Source of the DNA: JBFXDW01 sp050180745
Lineage (GTDB): Bacteria > Pseudomonadota > Alphaproteobacteria > UBA9219
Assembly (NCBI GenBank): GCA_050180745.1
Contig: JBFXDW010000009.1
Coordinates: 1-30,187, forward strand
Reading direction: 5' to 3'
Length of the DNA stretch: 30,187 nt
In this document: in pieces, positions 23,399-30,187 of the stretch
How positions within the stretch are numbered: the first letter of the stretch is position 1
How the letters are laid out: every line of letters begins with the position of its first letter
Position numbers and translations under genes: made by a program
Notes under the pieces: generated by a model
What the model was told of the DNA's origin: nothing
The model's database searches: none
What the model saw: the letters and a program-made list of their open reading frames with translations, nothing else

Positions 23399-23543
23399 AG
23401 GGTGTATTGAGAATCGAAGGAATTTGAGCCGAAAATGGCGTTTTCCGAGAACCGGAGCGGAATGTACATAAAAGTACCTGAGCACCGGAAGCGCAGGGAA
23501 ACGCCATTTGCAGGCCAAAGGCCTTTGATTGTCAATGCACCCT
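23399..23543. repeat. Long palindromic element in the xthA/dgt divergent region
   Basis: The outer arms (23399-23420, agggtgtattgagaatcgaagg; 23522-23543) match as inverted repeats at 19 of 22 positions. A second pair lies inside: aaatggcgttttcc (23433-23446) with ggaaacgccattt (23497-23509). The centre repeats the symmetry with ccgg (23452/23485) and gtac (23464/23474). The whole 145 bp could fold into one long interrupted hairpin in RNA or as a cruciform. It is distinct from the GTCAT family. It is either an extragenic palindromic element or a structured regulatory/RNA feature. Confidence 0.8.
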
Positions 23544-23577
23544 AGCCAAATCGCTTCTAAGGAGGTAGTTTGTACGC

Positions 23578-24777
23578 ATGACTGAATATATGCAAGATAT
23601 GAGCTCAAAGCTCGCCCCCTTTGCCTCCAAGGCTGCGCAGACCCGCGGAAGGCTGATTAAGGAATCTCCAAGCGAGACACGGACCGAATTTCAACGGGAT
23701 CGTGACCGCATTATCCATTCCGGCGGCTTTCGTAAGCTGCGCAACAAAACGCAGGTTTTCATTGAAAACGAAGGCGATTACTATCGCACACGCCTAACCC
23801 ACTCGTTGGAAGTGGCTCAGATTGCCTGCTCTATTGCACGAACCCTAGGCCTCAATGCGGACCTGACGGAAGCCATCGCTCTCGCCCACGATCTTGGGCA
23901 CACCTGTTTTGGCCATGCAGGCGAGTCCGCGCTGGCACGCGTCATGGAACCTTATGGCGGCTTTTCCCACAATGAACAGACCTTCAGAATCCTGACCAAG
24001 CTTGAAATGCGCTATCTTGAGTTTGATGGCTTGAATCTGACATGGGAAACACTGGAGGGCATTGCCAAGCATAATGGCCCTCTGATTAAGGAAGGTGAGG
24101 AAGACAAGCTTTCCCAGACCTATGCCGAGTTCAATGATCGCTATAATCTCGAGCTTCACCTTTACCCTTCCGCAGAAGCGCAAATTGCTGCTCTATCGGA
24201 TGAAATTGCCTATAACACACATGATATTGATGATGGCTATCGCGCAGGATTTTTCGGATTTAAAGAACTGGCTACCCTGCCTCTCTTTGGCCCTATCCTA
24301 GAGGATATTCAACGTCATCATGCTAATGCAACAGATTCACGCATTATGCATGCAGTCGTGCGTCAGGTTATTGGCACAATGGTCACAGATGTGGTTGATA
24401 CTAGTTGTGCAAAATTAGCACGTCTAAAACCGGAATCGCCCAAGGATGTTCGAAGAGCCAAAGAAACGACTATTGATTTCAGCTTTGCGATGAAACAACA
24501 ACTTCAGGTACTCTCGACCTTCTTAAGAAAACGGATGTATTCGCACTGCGAAGTCAACAGAGCGCATGCCAAGTCCGAGCGCATAGTGGAAGAAATGTTC
24601 CGTTATTTAATGGAGAAACCACAATGCCTACCGAATGCATGGTACGCGCGTCTTGGGGATCAGAAGGATGACGACAGTTTCCGCGCCCGCATTATTGCGG
24701 ATTATATCGCGGGCATGACAGATCGCTTTGCGGTGAAGGAGCACCGTCGGTTATTCTCAACGGAGACGATGTTGTAG
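23578..24777 (+). CDS. dgt: Deoxyguanosinetriphosphate triphosphohydrolase-like protein
   Basis: This HD-domain enzyme is predicted to split dNTPs to nucleoside and triphosphate. The 399-residue protein has the family N-terminus (ETRTEFQRDRDRIIHSGGFRKLRNKTQVF) and the metal-binding HD set: RLTHSLEVAQ (His75), ALAHDLGHTCFGHAGE (His104, Asp105) and the later ALSDEIAYNTHDIDDG. It resembles the shorter, type 2 dGTPase-like branch of Alphaproteobacteria more than the E. coli Dgt. The ribosome-binding site AAGGAGG lies 12 nt before the ATG, a long spacing. The gene starts the dgt-argS-SPOR run that is common in this class. Confidence 0.93.
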   Translation: MTEYMQDMSSKLAPFASKAAQTRGRLIKESPSETRTEFQRDRDRIIHSGGFRKLRNKTQVFIENEGDYYRTRLTHSLEVAQIACSIARTLGLNADLTEAIALAHDLGHTCFGHAGESALARVMEPYGGFSHNEQTFRILTKLEMRYLEFDGLNLTWETLEGIAKHNGPLIKEGEEDKLSQTYAEFNDRYNLELHLYPSAEAQIAALSDEIAYNTHDIDDGYRAGFFGFKELATLPLFGPILEDIQRHHANATDSRIMHAVVRQVIGTMVTDVVDTSCAKLARLKPESPKDVRRAKETTIDFSFAMKQQLQVLSTFLRKRMYSHCEVNRAHAKSERIVEEMFRYLMEKPQCLPNAWYARLGDQKDDDSFRARIIADYIAGMTDRFAVKEHRRLFSTETML

Positions 24778-24827
24778 GAGAGAAAGAAGATAGAGCAAAA
24801 AAAACAGAAATTGGCAGACAAACAAAT

Positions 24828-24916
24828 GGGATTCCCGCATTCGCGGGAATGACGGATATTTTGAAAGGACCCATCTTTTAATCCTTCCCGTCATCCTCGC
24901 GAATGCGGGGATCCCC
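24828..24916. repeat. Paired inverted palindromes between dgt and argS
   Basis: Copy A (24828-24856) contains attcccgc, a 4-nt loop and gcgggaat, then gacgg. Copy B (24887-24916) is the same element in opposite orientation, with a few substitutions (atccccgcattcgcgaggatgac on the minus strand). The two can pair with each other or fold alone, and they may end dgt transcription. Copy A fits the pattern ATTCCC-N8-GGGAAT, like the dRS3 repeats known from Neisseria; this is a resemblance of form only. Both share the GTCAT/ATCC ends. Confidence 0.8.
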
Positions 24917-24996
24917 TTTTAATAGTTCCGAAACGAATAGCCTTTCACTGTCTTTTATTACCCTGATCAATCAAACCATTTCAGAGGAACAAAATC

Positions 24997-26760
24997 TTGT
25001 CACTATTCAAATCAATAGAAGCCGATATTAAAGCATTGGTTGAAGCGGCTATCAAAGAAGGCGCGCTTCCTCTTGAGGGGGAAGTTCCCTCTTTTGTTGT
25101 TGAGCCTCCGCGGGAATCCTCGCATGGAGACATGGCGACAAACGTCGCCATGGTGCTTACTAAGCTCGCAAGAAAACCGCCTCGCGCAATCGCAGAAATC
25201 CTAAAGCCGCGCATAGAAAGCCTCCCCCGCGTCAACAGCGCCGAAATTGCAGGACCCGGATTTATCAATCTAAGGCTGGACCCTGCCGCATGGCATGATG
25301 AAATTCGCACCATCTTACAAGCAGAGCTTGCTTATGGTGACAGCCAAATTGGTAACAAGCAAAAGGTGAATGTTGAGTTTGTCTCGGCTAATCCTACAGG
25401 GCCTATGCATGCAGGCCATACGAGAGGCGCCGTTTTGGGCGACAGCTTATGCCGTTTGCTAACCAAGGCAGGTTATAATGTCACGCGCGAATACTACCTG
25501 AACGATGCGGGCACTCAGATTGATGTGCTAGCGCAAACAACCCACCTGCGTTATCGCGAAGCTTTGGGCGAAGATATCGGCACAATCCCCGAGGGGCTCT
25601 ATCCCGGCGAGTATCTTAAAGACGTAGCCGCCGCACTTGTGGAACGCGATGGTGATCAATGGCTAGGTAAGGATGAAGCCGAGTGGAAAGAGCCTATTCG
25701 CCTTTTTGCTACCGATCATATCCTCAAAATGATCAAAGAGGATCTCAAGCTCATCGGAATTAAGCATGATGCCTTTTCAAACGAGCGAGTCCTTATAGAA
25801 AACGGCACGTTAGACAAAGTTTTTAATCTTTTGGAGGAAAAAGGACTGATTTACACAGGCACCCTGCCGCCCCCCAAAGGCAAAGAAATGAAAGACTGGA
25901 CACCTGTGCCACTGACGCTGTTTCGGTCAAGCCAATTTGGCGATGATGTGGATCGTCCTCTTAAAAAACGCGATGGTAACTGGGCCTATGTCATGCCTGA
26001 TCTGGCCTATCACTATGACAAGGTGCAACGTGGTTTTAACTACATGATCAATATTCTCGGCAAAGATCATGGTGGCTATCTGGAGCGCATGCGCCCAGGC
26101 GTTGCGGCATTTTCGGACGGCAAAGCACGGCTTGAAGTCATCTATAATAACATGGTCAAACTTTATAAGAATGGCGAGCCCGTTAAACTGTCCAAACGTT
26201 CAGGCAATCTGATTACTTTGCGCGAAATGGTGGAACAGGTGGGGGTCGGCGCGGTACGCTTTTTTATGCTGACTCGGGCTCCGGACTCTGAACTTGAATT
26301 CGATTTTGCGAAAGTTATTGAAGCTACAAAAGACAACCCTGTTTTCTATGTACAGTATGCGCATGCGCGCTGCTGCTCAGTGCTGCGTCACATAGCTGAA
26401 ATTGCACCTGACATGGATCTTTCAGCAGAAGGCTTATCCAAAGGAGATATCTCTATCCTGACAGAGCCTGAAGAAATCGCGCTCATCCGCGCTCTAGCAA
26501 ACTGGCCTCGTGCAGTTGAAGCTGCCGCAGTCGCGCAAGAGCCTCACAGGATCGCGTTCTTCCTGATGGATTTGGCTGCCCAATTCCACAGCTTTTGGAA
26601 TAAAGGCAATGACAACGCTTCGTTGCGTTTTATCGTACCAGATAACCTGCCCGCAACAAAACAACGTGCGGCTCTCGTGCGCGCCGTGCAGACCGTTCTG
26701 GCTTCTGCACTTGACGTTATAGGGGTAACCCCACTGGAGGAAATGAGGAATGATCAATAA
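24997..26760 (+). CDS. argS: Arginyl-tRNA synthetase
   Basis: ArgS charges tRNA-Arg. The 587-residue protein has the N-terminal Add-1 domain (about 1-95, ending SAEIAGPGFINLRL), the class I HIGH-type motif as HAGH (138-141, in ANPTGPMHAGHTRGAVLGD) and a KMSKS-type motif KLSKRSG (about 397-403). A DALR anticodon domain lies at the C-terminus. The start is TTG at 24997 with AGAGGA 8 nt upstream, giving the expected MSLFKSIEADI. The last 11 nt overlap the next gene, which starts at 26750. The sequence is complete, with no sign of decay. Confidence 0.97.
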   Translation: MSLFKSIEADIKALVEAAIKEGALPLEGEVPSFVVEPPRESSHGDMATNVAMVLTKLARKPPRAIAEILKPRIESLPRVNSAEIAGPGFINLRLDPAAWHDEIRTILQAELAYGDSQIGNKQKVNVEFVSANPTGPMHAGHTRGAVLGDSLCRLLTKAGYNVTREYYLNDAGTQIDVLAQTTHLRYREALGEDIGTIPEGLYPGEYLKDVAAALVERDGDQWLGKDEAEWKEPIRLFATDHILKMIKEDLKLIGIKHDAFSNERVLIENGTLDKVFNLLEEKGLIYTGTLPPPKGKEMKDWTPVPLTLFRSSQFGDDVDRPLKKRDGNWAYVMPDLAYHYDKVQRGFNYMINILGKDHGGYLERMRPGVAAFSDGKARLEVIYNNMVKLYKNGEPVKLSKRSGNLITLREMVEQVGVGAVRFFMLTRAPDSELEFDFAKVIEATKDNPVFYVQYAHARCCSVLRHIAEIAPDMDLSAEGLSKGDISILTEPEEIALIRALANWPRAVEAAAVAQEPHRIAFFLMDLAAQFHSFWNKGNDNASLRFIVPDNLPATKQRAALVRAVQTVLASALDVIGVTPLEEMRNDQ

Positions 26761-27832
26761 ATTCTCGCCCGATCTGTTTGTGCAGCGGCTTAGCCGTTCC
26801 GACTATCAACGAGGCCGTCATCACGCGCGGCGACGCAACAAGCGTTTGATGGTCGTGGGTGGCTTGCTTGTTTTGCTCATCGCCTTGGGATATGGAATTT
26901 TCTCATACCTTGAAGAAGATATTGTGTTGCCGAACGAGATTCCCCATATTGAGGCAACCCTCCCCATTAAAGAGCGACCTGACAATCCAGGCGGCATTGA
27001 TATTCCGCATCAGGACATGGAGGTATTCGCACAACTTGAAAATCGCACTCCAGAAAAAGCGGAAAGCGCCGTCGAACATCTTTTGCCGCCAACCGCCTCA
27101 GGTGACTCTATGGCCAATGCAAAATCGGCAGAACTGGGAGAGATCGTTGTTGTTAAGGAAGATACAGACGCGCTTCCTTTAACAGCAACAGAATCCGAAG
27201 AAACAGGCCTTCAAACAATAAAAACGCAGCCTTCCACCGAAGAAAAAACAGAATTACCGCCTGCGATTACCGAGGCTGTCGTAGAGGATGAACCAGAAAT
27301 CCAAGCCCCTGCGCTCCAGAAGCTACCCGAAGTCATTGGCGAAACGGAGAATCCAAAGAAGGAAGTTAAAGCTGAAAATCCTGTCGAACCCAGCAAGACA
27401 AAAGACGTCACAAAAGCTCAAACGCAAGAAGAGAAGGCAGAAGAAGCAGTCGCTCGCCTGCCGGAGGAGCTATTCACAGGCAAACCCATAAAAGAAGCAA
27501 AGGTTGAGAAGGTTGAGAAGAAAGAGCCTCCTCAAGCAGCCGCTCCAACGATAAAAAAAGAAACTAAGAAAACGGTCAAGAAAACGGGCGTTATGACACG
27601 CGTACAGATTGCCTCTTTCCCACAAGAAGAGGTAGCCAGCCGTGAGATATCTCGCTATCGTAAACGGTTTGAATCGGTTCTGGGGAAGGTTCAGCTTGAG
27701 ATCGTCCGCGCCGATATTACAGGGCGAGGCACCTATTTCCGTATTATGACGGCTCTTATAGACAAAGCTGAGGCCGATCGGTTGTGTGAAGCAATAAAGC
27801 GGAAAAATGGCTCCTGCCTTGTTAAAAAATAA
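26750..27832 (+). CDS. SPOR-domain membrane protein
   Basis: This is probably an inner-membrane protein with one N-terminal helix (about 33-54, MVVGGLLVLLIALGYGIF). A long Glu/Lys/Pro/Thr-rich, disordered periplasmic stretch follows (about 60-280). The C-terminal SPOR domain (about 283-360) begins TRVQIASFPQEEVASREI and ends with GSCLVKK. SPOR domains bind denuded peptidoglycan at division sites. The gene overlaps argS by 11 nt and uses GAGGAA within argS as its ribosome-binding site, so it is translationally coupled. The argS-SPOR pairing is a common alphaproteobacterial arrangement. The nagZ gene that often comes next is not present here. Confidence 0.88.
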   Translation: MINKFSPDLFVQRLSRSDYQRGRHHARRRNKRLMVVGGLLVLLIALGYGIFSYLEEDIVLPNEIPHIEATLPIKERPDNPGGIDIPHQDMEVFAQLENRTPEKAESAVEHLLPPTASGDSMANAKSAELGEIVVVKEDTDALPLTATESEETGLQTIKTQPSTEEKTELPPAITEAVVEDEPEIQAPALQKLPEVIGETENPKKEVKAENPVEPSKTKDVTKAQTQEEKAEEAVARLPEELFTGKPIKEAKVEKVEKKEPPQAAAPTIKKETKKTVKKTGVMTRVQIASFPQEEVASREISRYRKRFESVLGKVQLEIVRADITGRGTYFRIMTALIDKAEADRLCEAIKRKNGSCLVKK

Positions 27833-27911
27833 ACATAGCCTATAATGATTGCTTTCACGGTCGTTTTTATGCATACCCTTGTTTGATTAACCTTTAAGAA
27901 AGCCTTCCTTT

Positions 27912-28676
27912 ATGACTGAGACTTGGACACGTATCAATGGCCCTGACAATAACGGGATTTATGGAATCCTACGCGCCGAAGAAACGCCTCGTGATCGTTT
28001 AGTCGTTCATCTACACGGCATGACACACTACATGAATCAATTGCTTGAGGTTACGTCACGGGACTTTTTTGTGGCTCACGGATTCGATCATTACAGAATT
28101 GGCTTTTACGATTTCCCAAAAGATTCTCGTAAACTTTCTAATTCAACCCTCTCAACCCATGCGCGAGATATTCAAGCTGTATTGGATCATTTTAAAGAAG
28201 CTGGCTACAAACAGATTTTTGTTACGGCTCATTCGCTTGCTGCACTCACAATGATGATTTCAAATCCATCCGGAGCAACAGCCGTTAGTCTATGGGACCC
28301 ATCGACAGATGTAACCAATTTCTGGGAAACAAATAACTGCCTCACCCCCCATGAAGATGGGGAACATTATCTTATGGATTACGGCAGTATTTTCTGGCTC
28401 CATAAGGATATGGTTGAAGAAAACAAACTCTACCCACATGCCAAGTGCCAAGAACTAGTGGGCAGAAATAAAATTCCTTCCCAAATGATTGCAGCAGAGA
28501 AAGGTATCTTTACATTCAGCCCTGGCATTAAGCCGGAGGATTTCATAGGTAAATTTGGAGGAGATTTTGAGCTGCAAAAAATCGCTGGCGCCAACCACAC
28601 CTTCTCACTCGAAGGCAACCGCGAAGAGCTTTTTATAAAGACCCTCAATTGGTTCCAAAAATATAGCCTGAGTTAA
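27912..28676 (+). CDS. Alpha/beta-hydrolase-like protein with atypical nucleophile elbow
   Basis: The 254-residue protein has an alpha/beta-hydrolase-like layout: an oxyanion-type HLHGMTH (about 33-39), a nucleophile-like strand-turn IFVTAHSLAALTM with Ser108, a possible acid in LWDPSTD (Asp129) and a late histidine in GANHTF (His229). The elbow reads AHSLA instead of the common GxSxG; both glycines are alanine. It may be a real hydrolase of unusual type or a non-catalytic member. No signal peptide is visible, so it is probably cytosolic. The composition of sampled lines is near 40% G+C, lower than the surrounding housekeeping genes. It stands alone, 79 nt after the SPOR gene; no substrate can be inferred. 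Confidence 0.7.
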   Translation: MTETWTRINGPDNNGIYGILRAEETPRDRLVVHLHGMTHYMNQLLEVTSRDFFVAHGFDHYRIGFYDFPKDSRKLSNSTLSTHARDIQAVLDHFKEAGYKQIFVTAHSLAALTMMISNPSGATAVSLWDPSTDVTNFWETNNCLTPHEDGEHYLMDYGSIFWLHKDMVEENKLYPHAKCQELVGRNKIPSQMIAAEKGIFTFSPGIKPEDFIGKFGGDFELQKIAGANHTFSLEGNREELFIKTLNWFQKYSLS

Positions 28677-28703
28677 AAAATAGGCGTTTCACACCACCTT
28701 GGC

Positions 28704-28904
28704 CTAAGCAATAATATCAGGCAGAAGCTCACTCTCAATACGGAGGATGTCGTCCTTAAGCTGAAGCTTTTTCTTCTTCAGCCGCGCAAGCTGGATCATA
28801 TCTGGCATGGACCGCTGGGAAAGGGCTAGAATCGCATCGTCGAGATCACGATGCTCAGCCCGAAGCGCTTCCAGCTTCTCACGTAACTTTTCTTGATTGC
28901 TCAT
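28704..28904 (-). CDS. Small DUF465 (YdcH-like) protein
   Basis: This 66-residue, entirely helical protein starts MSNQEKLREKLEALRAEHRDLDDAI and has the RLKKKKLQLKDDILRIE motif typical of the DUF465 family of Alphaproteobacteria. It is expected to form a small antiparallel coiled coil; the function is unknown. The ATG at 28904 is chosen because the family begins here; the frame extends 13 codons upstream with unrelated sequence. The ribosome-binding site is weak. It is convergent with the hydrolase-like gene and divergent from the phosphofructokinase gene. Confidence 0.85.
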   Translation of the reverse strand: MSNQEKLREKLEALRAEHRDLDDAILALSQRSMPDMIQLARLKKKKLQLKDDILRIESELLPDIIA

Positions 28905-29001
28905 ATCTATTTTCGTAAAAAAGTAAGGTGCATATTGTACCAAAGAATCGCCACAAAGGCTATGCTAACAATTGACTTTTCCCTTATAAAAAGGACTTTC
29001 T

Positions 29002-30087
29002 ATGCCGGAATCAGCAAAAAAAATTGCCATTTTAACCAGTGGCGGCGATTGCGCAGGCCTTAACGCCGTCATTCGCGCCGTTGTCATGCGCGCGGACACG
29101 CTCGGATGGGAGGTCTATGGAATCGAAGACGGCACCCATGGCCTCATCCAACGTCCCGTCGCAGCACGAAAATTAGAGCTCCGCGATGTGGACACCTATA
29201 TGCTGCGCCAAGGCGGGACTATTCTGGGCACGACCAATAAAGGAAATCCTTTTTCCTATCCTATGCCAGACGGCACAACAAAGGACCTGTCTGAAGATAT
29301 TATCGAAGGCCTCCATCAAATTGGCTGTGATGCACTCATCGGTATCGGTGGTGATGGAAGCTTGGCGATCCTGCATAAACTCGCTACCCAAGGAAACTTT
29401 CCGCTGATCGGTGTCCCTAAGACGATCGACAATGATCTGGGCATGACCGAAACCTCGATTGGTTTTGACACAGCCGTTTCTGTCGCCACAGAAGCGCTTG
29501 ATCGCCTGCAACCAACAGCAGCCAGCCATGATCGGATTATGATTCTTGAAGTAATGGGCCGTGATGCAGGACATATCGCTTTAGCCGCTGGTATTGCGGG
29601 AGGCGCAGATGTGATTCTAATTCCAGAAATCACGTATTCTTTGGATCGCGTTGTTGCACACATTAAAGGGATTCAAAAACGAGGCCGCAACTTTGCGTTA
29701 GTCGTTGTTTCCGAAGCCGTCAAAACAGCCATGGGTAACAATCTTAAGGTATCTTTCGAAGACGGCCAAACGCGCTTTGGCGGCATCGGCCATTATATAG
29801 GAGCTGAAATTGCGCGACTCTCTGGCGCGGAAACACGCGTCACAGTTCTAGGCCACGTCCAACGCGGCGGCCAACCCAGCGCCCAAGACCGGCTTTTAGC
29901 TTCCGCCTTTGGCATTCACGCTGTCGAACTGATTGAAAAAGGGACGTTTGACCGCATGGTTGCATGGTCAAACCGGCAGGTTATCGACGTGCCGATTACC
30001 CAAGCAATCGAACATTATAAACAAATTGAACCAACAGACCCGCTTGTCATAACCGCCCGTGGCCTTGGGATTTGTTTGGGGGATTAG
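29002..30087 (+). CDS. pfk: 6-phosphofructokinase (ATP- or PPi-dependent), mixed signature
   Basis: The enzyme phosphorylates fructose 6-phosphate (or, if PPi-dependent, works reversibly) in glycolysis. The 361-residue protein shows ILTSGGDCAGLNAVIR (about 10-25), the phosphodonor motif GIGGDGS (114-120), the catalytic PKTIDNDL (139-146) with Asp143, MGRDAGHIAL, and VTVLGHVQRGG near the C-terminus. In E. coli PfkA numbering it has Gly at 104 (GGDGS, typical of ATP users) and Lys at 124 (PKTIDND, typical of PPi users). AAGGA lies 6 nt before the ATG. The stop overlaps the stop of the convergent receptor fragment in the sequence TTAG. PFK is missing from many Alphaproteobacteria, so its presence says something about this organism's glycolysis. 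Confidence 0.93.
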   Translation: MPESAKKIAILTSGGDCAGLNAVIRAVVMRADTLGWEVYGIEDGTHGLIQRPVAARKLELRDVDTYMLRQGGTILGTTNKGNPFSYPMPDGTTKDLSEDIIEGLHQIGCDALIGIGGDGSLAILHKLATQGNFPLIGVPKTIDNDLGMTETSIGFDTAVSVATEALDRLQPTAASHDRIMILEVMGRDAGHIALAAGIAGGADVILIPEITYSLDRVVAHIKGIQKRGRNFALVVVSEAVKTAMGNNLKVSFEDGQTRFGGIGHYIGAEIARLSGAETRVTVLGHVQRGGQPSAQDRLLASAFGIHAVELIEKGTFDRMVAWSNRQVIDVPITQAIEHYKQIEPTDPLVITARGLGICLGD

Positions 30088-30187
30088 GCTTCCTGAATCT
30101 TAGAAACAAAGTCCTCGGTCAGCTTACTCATATCCTTAACCTGATTTGCAAGCTGACGAGATGTATCTAAGACCAGACCTGCCGTTT
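30084..30187 (-). CDS. C-terminal end of a probable methyl-accepting chemotaxis protein (partial)
   Basis: Only the last 33 codons lie in the window; the rest is beyond the edge. They read TAGLVLDTSRQLANQVKDM, then SKLTEDFVSKIQEA and a TAA stop. The heptad-like pattern and the ending SRQLANQ...LTEDFVSKI resemble the terminal helix of chemoreceptors (compare SETLRREIDKFMNTV at the end of the receptor at the start of this window). The stop codon overlaps the phosphofructokinase stop (tta/tag in TTAG). Family assignment from so short a piece is tentative; another coiled-coil signalling protein is possible. Confidence 0.55.
   Translation of the reverse strand, partial: TAGLVLDTSRQLANQVKDMSKLTEDFVSKIQEA

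Noticed and set aside
23370..23507. An N-terminally extended XthA
   Set aside because: The extension is translated palindromic repeat; the conserved MIIASWNVNS start fits at 23369.

Overview
The window looks like chromosomal core genome of an alphaproteobacterium with a roughly 50% G+C, motile, Gram-negative lifestyle. Three things point there: an HdaA-type DnaA homologue beside an AI-2E-family permease, the lptF-lptG-surA-rsmA order with purM, purN and a DUF2066 protein close by, and the dgt-argS-SPOR order. All are arrangements I associate with Alphaproteobacteria. Two chemoreceptor fragments, one at each edge, imply chemotaxis. No rRNA, tRNA, CRISPR array, insertion sequence or prophage was seen.

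Layout. 1-1436: the C-terminal two thirds of a chemoreceptor. 1561-4875: a histidine-phosphatase-family protein, then a tight unit with an ScsC/DsbA-like periplasmic thiol protein, accB and accC (fatty-acid synthesis). 4881-5624 (minus): an unrecognised lipoprotein. 5825-10143 (plus): rmuC, def, fmt, truA. Def and fmt handle N-formylation of protein starts, and they and truA are separated by unusually large repeat-filled spacers. 10146-19819 (minus): purA, then a set of tightly overlapping genes: DedA/YqaA-like, hdaA, AI-2E-like permease, rsmA, surA, lptG, lptF and DUF2066. 19891-21640 (plus): purM-purN. 21754-22590: an AT-rich gene with no recognised family. 22608-23369 (minus): xthA, divergent from dgt. 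23578-27832: dgt, argS and a SPOR-domain protein. 27912-30087: an alpha/beta-hydrolase-like protein, a small DUF465 protein (minus) and a phosphofructokinase. 30084-30187 (minus): the C-terminus of a likely second chemoreceptor.

The most unusual signal is not a gene. Four of the intergenic spacers carry phased heptanucleotide arrays (AGGATTC-like on one strand, up to 18 exact 7-bp units) hugging stop or start codons. Their orientation follows a rule: the AGG-strand is the sense strand just after a stop and the antisense strand just before a start. Some of these spacers also contain a second family, palindromes with GTCAT...ATCC ends, and a third, larger palindrome fills the xthA/dgt divergent region. 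Between fmt and truA an exact 11-bp direct repeat covers both the fmt stop and the truA start, which suggests that an ATGA-overlapping gene pair was split by an inserted element. All calls are from reading the sequence; no database search was possible.
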